From NCBI GenBank assembly GCA_018401705.1, contig JAGYKL010000027.1, positions 1-45,011 on the forward strand: 45,011 nucleotides of DNA. Direction: 5' to 3'. Source of the DNA: Bacteroidia bacterium (GTDB lineage: Bacteria > Bacteroidota > Bacteroidia > M30B66). Below are positions 1-8,480 of the stretch, in pieces. Under the pieces are notes generated by a model. The model ran no database searches, was not told the DNA's origin, and worked only from the letters and a program-made list of their open reading frames with translations. Every line of letters begins with the position of its first letter. Within the stretch, counting starts at the first letter, position 1. A program made the position numbers and the translations under genes.

Positions 1-618
1 CAAGCCGTTGAAGGAATCGTGAATGGTATCTTCTTTAACCAAGGCCATGTTTGCTGCGCCGGCTCAAGATTGTTTGTCCAAGAAGGTGTGGCTGATATTG
101 TTATTAGAAAGTTAAAAGACCGAATGGAAACTCTGCAAGTTGGAGACCCAATGGATAAAAACACCGATATAGGTGCGATAAATTCAAGTGAACAACTCAA
201 AAAAATAAACGAATACCTTAAGATTGGAGTAAATGAAGGTGCCGAAATGCATCAGAGTTCATGCAAAATCCCATCCAAAGGATTCTTCTGCAAGCCTACA
301 CTCTTTCTACACACTTCACAAAGTCACCGTGTAGTGCAAGAAGAAATATTCGGACCTGTTCTGGCTGTGCAAACCTTCAGAACTGTAGATGAAGTAATTG
401 AAAAAGCCAACAATACTCCATTTGGTTTAAGTGCAGGTGTGTGGACAGATAAAGGCTCCAAGATTTTCTCCTTAACAACTAAAATGAAAGCCGGAGTTGT
501 TTGGGCAAACACCTATAACAAATTTGACCCGGCTTCGCCTTTCGGCGGATATAAGGAAAGTGGTTTTGGACGAGAGGGCGGCCTACACGGTTTGCTTCCT
601 TATCTTGAACTTAATTAA
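1..618 (+). CDS. Aldehyde dehydrogenase, C-terminal part (cut by window start)
   Basis: The reading frame is open from base 1, so the N-terminal coenzyme-binding part lies outside the window and only about 205 residues of the catalytic and C-terminal region are visible. The NAD(P)-dependent aldehyde dehydrogenase active-site motif FNQGHVCCAGSR is seen with the nucleophilic Cys at codon 18 (bases 52-54), followed by the conserved EEIFGPVL segment and a C-terminal SPFGGYKESGFGREGG block. These are hallmark ALDH superfamily motifs. The substrate cannot be read from the sequence. The gene directly downstream (24 bp gap) is an ALDH-like protein without a catalytic domain, which suggests the two work together as in the ALDH16 family. 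The ALDH assignment is firm; the ALDH16 grouping is inference. Confidence 0.93.
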   Translation, partial: QAVEGIVNGIFFNQGHVCCAGSRLFVQEGVADIVIRKLKDRMETLQVGDPMDKNTDIGAINSSEQLKKINEYLKIGVNEGAEMHQSSCKIPSKGFFCKPTLFLHTSQSHRVVQEEIFGPVLAVQTFRTVDEVIEKANNTPFGLSAGVWTDKGSKIFSLTTKMKAGVVWANTYNKFDPASPFGGYKESGFGREGGLHGLLPYLELN

Positions 619-642
619 TAACAAGATTAAAGATCCCCATTT

Positions 643-1587
643 ATGGCAACTATAAAAACAAGCCCTAAGCCAGCTGCGAGAGCCAATAAAACGGCCGATG
701 TTCAAGCAAATGGAAATGGAAGTGCCAAAACAGAACGTATTGGAGTGCTAAAGACCTATAAGATTTTCATTAACGGTCAATTTCCGAGAACAGAATCGGG
801 TAGATACTATGCCTTAAAACTAAAAGACGGTAGTACCGTTAATATGTGCCTTAGCTCCAGAAAGGATGTTCGAAATTCTGTTCTTGCTGCAAGAAATGCT
901 CAAGAAAAATGGGCTGAAAAAACCGCATATAACCGCAGCCAAATTATTTACAGAATCGCTGAAATGCTAGAGACTCGTTCTGCTCAATTCATTGCAGAAC
1001 TAATCTCTCAAGGAAGTTCAGCAGCAGCAGCAAAAACAGAAGTAGAAACGGCTGTTGACAGACTCATCTATTACGCTGGTTGGTGCGATAAATACAATCA
1101 AATATTTAGTACGGTAAACCCTGTAAGTAGCTCACATTTTAATTTTTCAAGCACCGAACCTGTTGGAGTTGTTGGTATTATAGCTCCCGAAAATTCCGGT
1201 TTACTTGGATTAGTTTCGATTATTGCTCCTGTAATTGCTTCTGGAAATACAGCAGTTGTTTTAGCTTCTGAAAGCAAACCTCTATGCTCAATTACTCTGG
1301 CAGAAGTAATTCACGCTTCTGATGTGCCTGCTGCAGTTGTGAATATTCTTACAGGCAAACGTTCTGAATTAGCAGCTCAATTCTCAACACATATGGATAT
1401 TAATGCCGTGTATGTGAATACAAGTGATGCAACACTAAAAAAGCAAGTAGAAATTGATTCAGCTTTAAACGTAAAAAGGTCAAGATTTGAAACTGAAATT
1501 AACTGGCTAGATGATTCAGCACAGTCGCCTTATAGAATTATGGACTTCCTTGAAGTAAAAACAACTTGGCATCCAATTGGTGTTTAA
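643..1587 (+). CDS. Non-catalytic ALDH-like protein (ALDH16-type companion)
   Basis: The 314-residue product has the N-terminal coenzyme-binding fold of aldehyde dehydrogenases: a beta-strand entry around KTYKIFINGQFPRTESG (about 37-53), the AARNAQEKWAEKT helix, and the strand-helix region EPVGVVGIIAPENSGLLGL near residue 180. It stops where the catalytic domain should begin. No catalytic Cys motif, no EIFGP motif and no general-base Glu motif are present. A low-complexity Ala/Lys-rich leader (residues 1-30) precedes the fold. It starts 24 bp after the complete-type ALDH and is probably co-transcribed. In the ALDH16 family a catalytic ALDH is fused to a vestigial second ALDH domain; here the same layout appears as two genes. 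A structural or oligomerisation role is inferred. Confidence 0.82.
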   Translation: MATIKTSPKPAARANKTADVQANGNGSAKTERIGVLKTYKIFINGQFPRTESGRYYALKLKDGSTVNMCLSSRKDVRNSVLAARNAQEKWAEKTAYNRSQIIYRIAEMLETRSAQFIAELISQGSSAAAAKTEVETAVDRLIYYAGWCDKYNQIFSTVNPVSSSHFNFSSTEPVGVVGIIAPENSGLLGLVSIIAPVIASGNTAVVLASESKPLCSITLAEVIHASDVPAAVVNILTGKRSELAAQFSTHMDINAVYVNTSDATLKKQVEIDSALNVKRSRFETEINWLDDSAQSPYRIMDFLEVKTTWHPIGV

Positions 1588-1603
1588 TTATGAGACTTCA
1601 ATA

Positions 1604-1634
1604 AAAAAGCCCGAATCATTGATTCGGGCTTTTT
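1604..1634. terminator. Bidirectional intrinsic terminator
   Basis: A 9-bp perfect stem GCCCGAATC/GATTCGGGC (1609-1617 and 1621-1629) with a 3-nt loop is flanked by five A residues on the left and five T residues on the right, so it can terminate both strands. It sits exactly between two converging genes that end at 1587 and 1641. Confidence 0.93.
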
Positions 1635-1640
1635 GTTTTA

Positions 1641-3272
1641 TCAATCTTCCTGAAGGAAAGGATATCTGTAATCAGTAGGTGGAACAAAGGTTTCCTTGAT
1701 TGTTCTTGGAGAAACCCACCTCAACAAATTAATCATTGAACCGGCTTTATCGTTAGTTCCCGATCCGCGAGCACCACCAAATGGCTGTTGACCAACAACT
1801 GCGCCTGTTGGCTTATCGTTGATGTAAAAATTACCGGCTGCATTTCTTAAGGCATAAGTAGCCTGCTCTACAGCATATCTGTCAGAAGCTATTATTGAAC
1901 CGGTTAAGGCATAATTTGAAGTTCCATCTACCAGACTCAGAATATCTGAAAATGTATCATCAGGATAAACATAAATGGTTACTACCGGACCAAAAAGCTC
2001 CTCACACATGGTAACATATTTAGGGTCTTTCACAACGATTACTGTTGGCGCAATAAAATATCCTTCCGATTTATCGTAAGTGCCTCCTGCTATAATTTCA
2101 GCTTCTGAATCAGTTTTAGCATGATTAATATAAGAAGCTAACTTATCAAATGACTTCTCATCAATAACCGCATTTATGAAGTTAGAGAAATCATCAACTG
2201 GACCAATCTTAAAGCTTGCAATATCTTTTACAAGGTGCTCTTTAACTTCTGGCCACAGAGAAGAAGGAATATAACATCTTGAAGCAGCAGAGCATTTCTG
2301 CCCTTGATATTCAAATGCACCTCTTGAAATTGCTGTTGCTACAACATCTGCAGCTGCGCTGGGATGAGCAACAATAAAATCTTTACCGCCCGTTTCTCCC
2401 ACAATGCGTGGATATGTTCTGTATTTGTGGATGTTCTCTCCTATGGTTTTCCAGATATTCTGGAAGACTCCAGTTGACCCAGTAAAGTGGATTCCTGCGA
2501 AATCAGGGTGATTGAATATCACTTCACCTGCGGTTGGACCGCTTACAAATACAAGATTTATAACTCCATCAGGAACACCTGCCTCACGGAAGATTTTCAT
2601 GAGAACATGCGCCGAATATATCTGTGTATCAGCTGGCTTCCAAACTATCACATTACCCATCATAGCTGCAGAAGTAGGTAAATTTCCCGCGATAGCGGTA
2701 AAATTAAAAGGTGTTAATGCGAATACAAACCCTTCTAATGGCCTCTGCTCAAGCCTGTTCCAAATTCCTGGTGAAGACTCTGGTTGTTGAGCATAAATCT
2801 GAGCCATGTACTGCACATTAAATCTTAAGAAATCTATGATTTCGCAAGCTGAATCAATTTCGGCTTGATAGGCATTTTTCGATTGCCCCAGCATTGTTGC
2901 AGCATTCAACTCAGCACGGTAAGGTCCGGCAATTAAATCGGCAGCTTTAAGAAAAATAGCAGCCCTTTGCTCCCAAGCCATTTTCTCCCAATTCTCCTTA
3001 GCTGCCAGAGCTGCATTAATCGCATCCTTAACATGGCCAGCATTTCCTCGGGAAAAACTTCCTAAAATATGCTTGATTTTATGTGGTTGCTTAAGACTAA
3101 TCTTTTCCTCGGTGAAAACCTCCTTTCCGCCAATAAACATAGGAATGTCGCGCTTTTCAGACTGCATCTCCTGCAACTTGGCTTTTAGCTCTATTCGCTC
3201 CGCACTGCCCGGGGCGTAATTCTTAACAGGCTCGTTTACAGCCTTGGGTAAATTGAAAAAACCTTTAATCAT
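1641..3272 (-). CDS. pruA: L-glutamate gamma-semialdehyde (1-pyrroline-5-carboxylate) dehydrogenase
   Basis: This enzyme oxidises glutamate semialdehyde/P5C to glutamate with NAD+, the second step of proline catabolism, in the cytoplasm. The 543-residue product has the ALDH general-base motif GETGGKDF, the nucleophile motif EYQGQKCSAASR, the CEELFGPVV segment and a C-terminal QQPFGGARGSGTNDKAG block typical of P5CDH. The reading frame stays open upstream to 3383, but the extra 37 codons are not family-like, so the ATG at 3272 (MIKGFFNLPKAVNEPVKNYAPGS) is chosen; it gives the length usual for Bacteroidota PruA. No proline dehydrogenase domain is fused and no putA/prodh gene is next to it. It converges on the ALDH pair through the shared terminator. 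A weak TAAATTGC box lies just upstream of the chosen ATG. Confidence 0.93.
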   Translation of the reverse strand: MIKGFFNLPKAVNEPVKNYAPGSAERIELKAKLQEMQSEKRDIPMFIGGKEVFTEEKISLKQPHKIKHILGSFSRGNAGHVKDAINAALAAKENWEKMAWEQRAAIFLKAADLIAGPYRAELNAATMLGQSKNAYQAEIDSACEIIDFLRFNVQYMAQIYAQQPESSPGIWNRLEQRPLEGFVFALTPFNFTAIAGNLPTSAAMMGNVIVWKPADTQIYSAHVLMKIFREAGVPDGVINLVFVSGPTAGEVIFNHPDFAGIHFTGSTGVFQNIWKTIGENIHKYRTYPRIVGETGGKDFIVAHPSAAADVVATAISRGAFEYQGQKCSAASRCYIPSSLWPEVKEHLVKDIASFKIGPVDDFSNFINAVIDEKSFDKLASYINHAKTDSEAEIIAGGTYDKSEGYFIAPTVIVVKDPKYVTMCEELFGPVVTIYVYPDDTFSDILSLVDGTSNYALTGSIIASDRYAVEQATYALRNAAGNFYINDKPTGAVVGQQPFGGARGSGTNDKAGSMINLLRWVSPRTIKETFVPPTDYRYPFLQED

Positions 3273-3386
3273 GGGAATAATTTTGCCGCAATTTAGGCAT
3301 TCCAATTTTTTTATAATGTAATTTACTTCCTTGTTAACACAATCTCTTTTAACTAACTTAGCAGCATCAGCAGATACCAGCATTTT

Positions 3387-3608
3387 ATGATTCAGGAAAT
3401 CTTACATCTTTTTGAGAAACAGGCCTTTGGAGTTTGTACCTGGATGGGAGAAAAATTAAGAATGAAATCATCTCAGATAAGACTATTCTTCATTTATGCT
3501 TCATTTCTCACATTAGGTTCCCCCATAATTGTATATCTGCATATGGCATTCATCCTTAAAATTAAGGAATATATTCAGAGTAGCAGAACGCGCTTGTGGG
3601 ACCTCTGA
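3387..3608 (+). CDS. PspC-domain small membrane protein
   Basis: The 73-residue protein matches the PspC domain: an N-terminal amphipathic segment AFGVCTWMGEKLRMKSSQIR followed by one strongly hydrophobic helix (about residues 32-56) and a short charged tail. In other bacteria PspC domains belong to envelope-stress sensing, but stand-alone copies in Bacteroidota have no established role. Its last 13 bp overlap the start of the potassium channel gene in another frame, so translation of the two is probably coupled. No other psp gene is visible. Family assignment is fairly confident; function is open. Confidence 0.8.
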   Translation: MIQEILHLFEKQAFGVCTWMGEKLRMKSSQIRLFFIYASFLTLGSPIIVYLHMAFILKIKEYIQSSRTRLWDL

Positions 3609-4639
3609 AATTAATCTCCGTATTAAGGCACGCTGATTTCCGCTCAGTTAGAATAGCATTTCTACTGATTATTTTGGTTATTTCCACAGGTACTGTGGGA
3701 TACATGCTCATTGAAAAATTTAAGCTTCTTGAAGCTTTTTACATGACCATGATTACCATTGGAACAGTAGGTTTTATGGAAGTACATCCCCTGAGCGATC
3801 AAGGAAGGATTTTCACATCTATCCTAATTCTTTTAAGTTTCGGTACATTTGCCTACGGCCTTTCAGCAATCACTTCAGCCATTGTTGAAGGTCAATTAGC
3901 AGCATATTTTTCGGGTTATAAAGTGAAAACAGAAATCAGTCACCTCAACAACCACGTTATCGTTTGTGGTTACGGTAGAAATGGTAAACAAGCCTGCAAG
4001 CAACTTAAAAGCAGAGGCCTTAACTTTGTTGTTATTGAACGTGACGAGAAAGTATGCGAAACCATTCGTGAAGAAGGTAATACCCTTTACATTCATGGAG
4101 ACGCTACCGACGATAAAATATTGGAATCAGCCAGAATACTTAACGCAAAGGCTCTGATATCTACCCTTGATAAAGACACAAACAACCTTTTCGTTGTTCT
4201 TTCGGCGAGAAACCTCAACAAAGATTTACATATCATCTCCAGAGCAAGTGAAGAAGGAAGTGATAAAAAGCTATATATCGCTGGTGCCAACAACGTAATT
4301 ATGCCTGATAAGATTGGCGGAGCTCACATGGCGGCATTGGTTTCCAGACCAGACATTCTTGAATTTCTTGATGTTCTGTCGTCAAACGAAAATGTTTCAG
4401 AAGCACACCTTGAAGAAATATTGAAGCTTAACTTCAAATCTGAGTTCAGAAGCAAAACTATTGCCGATTTGTGTATACATGAAAAGACTGGAGTAACAAT
4501 AATAGGAATACGTGAACCCTCTGGGCATTGTATAATTAACCCAGCCCAATCAACTGTGCTAAGCCCCGAAATGAAAATATTTGTTCTTGGCAGCAATTCG
4601 CAAATCGATACATTCAAAAAAGAATATTTACAATCATGA
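3596..4639 (+). CDS. Two-TM potassium channel with RCK/TrkA-N and TrkA-C domains
   Basis: The 347-residue protein has a first transmembrane helix (about 19-38), a pore loop, a second helix (about 72-95), a Rossmann RCK domain starting at HVIVCGYGRNGK (about 120-131) that should bind nucleotide, and a C-terminal TrkA-C-like domain. It is a predicted ligand-gated K+ channel of the inner membrane. The start is a GTG at 3596; the next Met would remove the first membrane helix, so the GTG is preferred. The selectivity filter reads TVGFM (residues 57-61) where the textbook sequence is TVGYG, so the last filter glycine is a methionine. The gene overlaps the PspC gene by 13 bp and the next gene by 4 bp (ATGA), so the three form one transcription unit. 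Confidence 0.9.
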   Translation: MGPLKLISVLRHADFRSVRIAFLLIILVISTGTVGYMLIEKFKLLEAFYMTMITIGTVGFMEVHPLSDQGRIFTSILILLSFGTFAYGLSAITSAIVEGQLAAYFSGYKVKTEISHLNNHVIVCGYGRNGKQACKQLKSRGLNFVVIERDEKVCETIREEGNTLYIHGDATDDKILESARILNAKALISTLDKDTNNLFVVLSARNLNKDLHIISRASEEGSDKKLYIAGANNVIMPDKIGGAHMAALVSRPDILEFLDVLSSNENVSEAHLEEILKLNFKSEFRSKTIADLCIHEKTGVTIIGIREPSGHCIINPAQSTVLSPEMKIFVLGSNSQIDTFKKEYLQS

Positions 4640-5547
4640 AACGTCTGCTGGTAACAGGAAGTAACGGACTACTTGGTCAGAAAATAATTTATCGCTTGCT
4701 CGAACTCAATGAGTTCGAAATTCATGCTGCAGCACGTGGCGACAATCGCCTTATTGAAACAAAAGGTTATCACTACCACAGTTTAGATATTGGAAACCAA
4801 AATGAAGTTGATACTATTATCGACACTGTTAAGCCTGATGTAGTTATTCATACCGCAGCAATGACAAATGTGGATGCCTGTGAAACAGACAAAGCTGGTT
4901 GCCTTATAAATAATGTGAATGCTGTTGAGTACATCGTAAAAGCTTGTAACAGAAATAATGTTCACCTTGTGCATGTTTCAACAGATTTCATCTTCGATGG
5001 AGAAGATGGTCCGTATGATGAAGAAGCAAAACCAAACCCAGTTTCATACTACGGTTGGTCCAAAATGGAAGCTGAACGCATTGTGATGGAACAATCTCAA
5101 AGCTGGGCCATTCTTAGAACAATTCTGGTTTTTGGAGTAGTAGATCACATGAGTCGCTCTAATGTAGTGCTCTGGGCCAAAGGAGCTCTAGAAAAAGGTA
5201 GTGAAATGAATGTGGTTGACGATCAATATAGAATGCCAACCCTTGCCGAAGACCTCGCCGAAGGATGCATTCTTGCCGCAAGACAGCATGCTACAGGCAT
5301 TTACAATATCTGTGGCAAAGACTATATGAGTGTTTTTGAACTTGTTGAGCGTGTGGCCGATTTCTATGGTTTACCTAAAGACAAAATCAAGAAAGTTTCG
5401 TCTTCTACATTAAATCAGCCAGCTATGCGACCTCCTAAAACCGGCTTTATTCTCACGAAATCTATAAATACACTTGGTTATAACCCACATAGTTTCGAAG
5501 AAGGATTAGCCATTCTTGATGAGCAATTGAAAAAACATCAGGCTTAA
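4636..5547 (+). CDS. RmlD-like SDR family sugar-nucleotide reductase
   Basis: This is a 303-residue extended short-chain dehydrogenase of the dTDP-4-dehydrorhamnose reductase (RmlD) superfamily. The N-terminal NAD(P)-binding motif GSNGLLGQK, the AAMTNVDACE segment and the catalytic YxxxK (YYGWSK, near residue 136) are all present, with STDFIFDGEDGPYDEE between them as is typical of RmlD-like proteins. No other rhamnose-pathway genes (rmlA/B/C) are nearby, so the true substrate is unknown and it may act outside rhamnose synthesis. The start ATG overlaps the channel stop as ATGA. It is the last gene of the three-gene unit. Family assignment is strong, substrate is not. Confidence 0.87.
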   Translation: MKRLLVTGSNGLLGQKIIYRLLELNEFEIHAAARGDNRLIETKGYHYHSLDIGNQNEVDTIIDTVKPDVVIHTAAMTNVDACETDKAGCLINNVNAVEYIVKACNRNNVHLVHVSTDFIFDGEDGPYDEEAKPNPVSYYGWSKMEAERIVMEQSQSWAILRTILVFGVVDHMSRSNVVLWAKGALEKGSEMNVVDDQYRMPTLAEDLAEGCILAARQHATGIYNICGKDYMSVFELVERVADFYGLPKDKIKKVSSSTLNQPAMRPPKTGFILTKSINTLGYNPHSFEEGLAILDEQLKKHQA

Positions 5548-5684
5548 CTTTCTTATCTGCAAAAGAATTGAATTTATAGCCAAATAAGAAAGCTCAACAC
5601 AGCAAAAAAGAAAAGCATCAGGGTTTAGCTCAATAGATTGTTAAGCTACACAAACCAATATGCTTTAATAGAAGCTCCGGTTAT

Positions 5685-7274
5685 TTATGATTTGTCAACC
5701 TTATTAGCTTTAATTGCTGAAAGATATCTCTTAAGCTCTGCTCGAACTTTCGGAAATAAAATAAAGCATCCTATAATGTTTGGTACTGCCATGGCAAAGA
5801 TCATGGCATCTGAGAAGTCTATTACCGGACCTAAACTGATAGCTGCTCCCACAATGATAAATAAGCAAAACATGACTTTGTAGGAAATATCGGCAATTTT
5901 GTTTCTTCCAAAAAGATACATCCAGCTTTGCAGACCATAATATGACCATGAAAGCATAGTTGAAAAGGCAAAAAGTATAACAGCTATGGTTAAAATGTAT
6001 GGGAAGAAGGAAAGCACAGATCCGAAAGCAGCCGAAGTAGCTTCAACACCGTCTGGCGACTTAACCCCGTATTCCATGATAGAGCCATCTCCGTTTGTGA
6101 TGATAATCACAAGCGCAGTCATAGTGCACACAACAACTGTATCAATAAATGGCTCAAGTAATGCAACCAAACCTTCTGAGGCAGGGAAGTTCGTTTTTAC
6201 AGCAGAGTGAGCAATTGCTGCAGACCCAACTCCTGCTTCATTTGAAAAAGCAGCACGCTGGAAACCAATAATTAGCACTCCAACAAGTCCACCTTTAATA
6301 CCTTCTGCTGAAAAAGCGCCAGAAAAAATCTGAGAAAACGCACTTGGAATGTCGCTGAAATGCATGATTAAAACTATAAGAGAGGCAAAAACATACATTC
6401 CTACCATAAAAGGAACTACTCTCTCTGTTACAGAACCAATTCGCTTAATTCCTCCAATGATTACCATTGCAACTAAAATTGCTAAGATTAACCCGAAAAT
6501 TGCACCTGCACTCGGGTGTGTTATACCTAACATATTATTAAACTGAGCTGCTGCTTGGTTGGCTTGAAACATATTGCCACCTCCTATTGACCCACCTACA
6601 CACATAACTGCAAATATCCCTGCAAGGATCTTTCCTAAAGTTCCTGCCTTCATTTCTTTTAGTCCTTTGCTTAAATAGTACATTGGCCCACCGTAAACGG
6701 TGCCATCCTCACCTACATCTCTATATTTTACACCTAGAGTACATTCTACAAATTTCGATGACATTCCTAGTAAGCCTGCAATAATCATCCAAAAAGTAGC
6801 ACCAGGTCCTCCAAGTGATATTGCAACTGCAACACCAGCTATATTTCCTAGTCCTACAGTGCCAGAAAGTGCTGCTGTTAAGGCTTGGAAATGTGTAACT
6901 TCTCCATCGCTTTCTACTTTGATTGTGCCAACAATGTCACCATCAACGGTACTAACCATAGCTTTATCAACCTTTCCATGTCTGTCAATATTGTCGAACT
7001 TGCCCTTAACAATACTAATCGCTGTTGAGAAATTTCTGAGGTTTACAAAGTTGAAAGCAATTGTAAAGAAAGCAGCAGCTACTAAAAGCATGATAACTAC
7101 AATTGGGACATCAATGCCAGCGATATTTACAGGATAGAAGATGACTCCTCCCCAGGCGTCTGCAATTGGTTTAAATTTTTCATTAATAGTTTCATCGATA
7201 CCTTTCCCATAACCTATAAACGGCACGACCATTAGGATTAAGAATGTAATTAATCTTCGCAATCTCAATTTCAT
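5685..7274 (-). CDS. Sodium:alanine/glycine symporter family (AGCS) transporter
   Basis: This polytopic inner-membrane protein of 529 residues belongs to the AGCS family, which imports alanine or glycine with Na+. The family signature is clear: GLGNIAGVAVAISLGGPGA followed by FWMIIAGLLGMSSKFVECTLG, plus NEAGVGSAAIAHSA in the C-terminal half. It begins with an extra hydrophobic segment (MKLRLRRLITFLILMVVPFIGYG), which looks like a cleavable or additional N-terminal helix ahead of the usual AGCS start. The frame remains open to a TTG at 7313, but the ATG at 7274 is preferred. It stands alone, convergent with the RmlD-like gene. Exact substrate is not determinable. Confidence 0.92.
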   Translation of the reverse strand: MKLRLRRLITFLILMVVPFIGYGKGIDETINEKFKPIADAWGGVIFYPVNIAGIDVPIVVIMLLVAAAFFTIAFNFVNLRNFSTAISIVKGKFDNIDRHGKVDKAMVSTVDGDIVGTIKVESDGEVTHFQALTAALSGTVGLGNIAGVAVAISLGGPGATFWMIIAGLLGMSSKFVECTLGVKYRDVGEDGTVYGGPMYYLSKGLKEMKAGTLGKILAGIFAVMCVGGSIGGGNMFQANQAAAQFNNMLGITHPSAGAIFGLILAILVAMVIIGGIKRIGSVTERVVPFMVGMYVFASLIVLIMHFSDIPSAFSQIFSGAFSAEGIKGGLVGVLIIGFQRAAFSNEAGVGSAAIAHSAVKTNFPASEGLVALLEPFIDTVVVCTMTALVIIITNGDGSIMEYGVKSPDGVEATSAAFGSVLSFFPYILTIAVILFAFSTMLSWSYYGLQSWMYLFGRNKIADISYKVMFCLFIIVGAAISLGPVIDFSDAMIFAMAVPNIIGCFILFPKVRAELKRYLSAIKANKVDKS

Positions 7275-7596
7275 ATGTTGTTTATTTGATTTGTATTCAA
7301 AATTGCCTCGCAAGCATTTTTACCAAACAATTTAGATTCATTAATTTATAATGCCTTCGGTTGAAATTTCAAACAGCATAGACCTAAAAACTTGGAAATG
7401 TATTATTAATTATTGACAATCTAAAGAGCAGTCCTTATAGTGTAAAGGCGAAGATATAGGAAAAAGCTCATCTCTAAACCAAGCCCTAATCATATGTCAA
7501 AAAATCGATTAGCATCTGTAAACAATCATTTTAAACGGATATAAACGTTTATAATAACTTGTAAAACAAAGCATTCCCGAAATTTAGACACTCATT
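7275..7596. other. Intergenic region between divergent genes, with 14-bp palindrome
   Basis: This AT-rich 322-bp stretch separates the minus-strand symporter from the plus-strand HhH gene and must hold both promoters. No convincing coding frame is seen. A perfect 14-bp palindrome TATAAACGTTTATA lies at 7540-7553, about 45 bp before the HhH start, followed by TAACTTG, an imperfect match to the Bacteroidota -7 box. The palindrome could be an operator; nothing else stands out. Confidence 0.5.
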
Positions 7597-8480
7597 ATGA
7601 AAGAGTTTCTAGATTTATCGCCGTCTGAAAAAAGAGGATTAACCATCTTGATCATTCTTATTTGCTTGGTTCAAATAGCAAGGGTAATTATTCCCAAACC
7701 CAATGCAAATGCAGCAATTGTCTCTCAATCTGAACTAGCTCTCGTTGAAGAATGGGAAAAGCAGCTTAAAGCACCAATTAAGGAAAACACCAACACCAAA
7801 AATGCTCGAAAAAGCCAACTCAAAATTCCCGAAACTGCATTTGACCCCAATGCATATGCTGCTCAGGATTGGCAAAATCTCGGATTTACAGAAAAGCAAA
7901 CTTCTGCGATTCTCAATTACAAGCGAGCAATTGGAGGTTTCAAAACCCAAAAAGATGTCGAGAAAATCTTTTGTATGCCAAAAGAATTCTTCGTTAATCT
8001 CAAACCTTTGATTTTGCTTCCTGAAAAAATTCAGAAGACTACTTTAAAAAAAGCGGAAAAAACAAAAGTTATCCAAACACCTCTTAATATTGAGTTAAAT
8101 TCTGCAGATTCACTAAGTATTCTGCAACTAAAAGGTATCGGTCCTTATTGGACAAAAAGAATTCTCAAATTCAGAAATCAATGGGAGGCTTCTATAAAAA
8201 AGAACAACTCCTCGAGATGAAAGGCTTTCAGGATAGTGTTTTTCAAAAAATCAAAGACCTTATATATGTCGATACTTCACTTATTCAAAAAATACCAATC
8301 AACAGCATTTCATTCGAAGAGTTTAAGAAACATCCTCTTGCTTGGTACGGCGTGGGAAAATCCATCGTAAATTACCGCGATCAACATGGAGCATTTCAAT
8401 CTATCGAGGATTTAAAAAAGATTTATTCACTTAAACCTCAACAAGTTGAAGCACTCTCCCGTTATATTGAGTATAAATGA
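7597..8480 (+). pseudogene. ComEA-like helix-hairpin-helix protein interrupted by a -1 frameshift
   Basis: Two overlapping frames (7597-8220 and 8148-8480) together make one protein of about 294 residues. It has a short cytoplasmic start, a membrane helix (about 14-32), a linker, then three helix-hairpin-helix units, each ending in a GGF/GAF block: AILNYKRAIGGF, KGIGPYWTKRILKFRNQ then GGFYKKEQLLE, and YGVGKSIVNYRDQHGAF. The second unit breaks exactly at 8181/8182: the expected residues N-Q-L-G-G-F are recovered if one T is added after CAA (8179-8181), which moves reading from frame 1 to frame 3. As written, frame 1 ends at a TGA at 8218-8220 after a non-family tail. HhH pairs of this type bind DNA non-specifically, as in the competence protein ComEA. 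The downstream apt start overlaps the true stop as ATGA. It may be a real mutation or a sequencing error. Confidence 0.85.

Noticed and set aside
3273-3383. Upstream extension of pruA
   Set aside because: In frame but unlike the family; the ATG at 3272 gives the normal N-terminus.
5548-5592. Inverted repeat CTTTCTTAT...ATAAGAAAG after the RmlD-like gene
   Set aside because: Loop of 27 nt and no T-run, so not a convincing terminator.
6700-7137. 145-codon plus-strand frame opposite the symporter gene
   Set aside because: Antisense shadow of a clear AGCS protein; no start context or family likeness.
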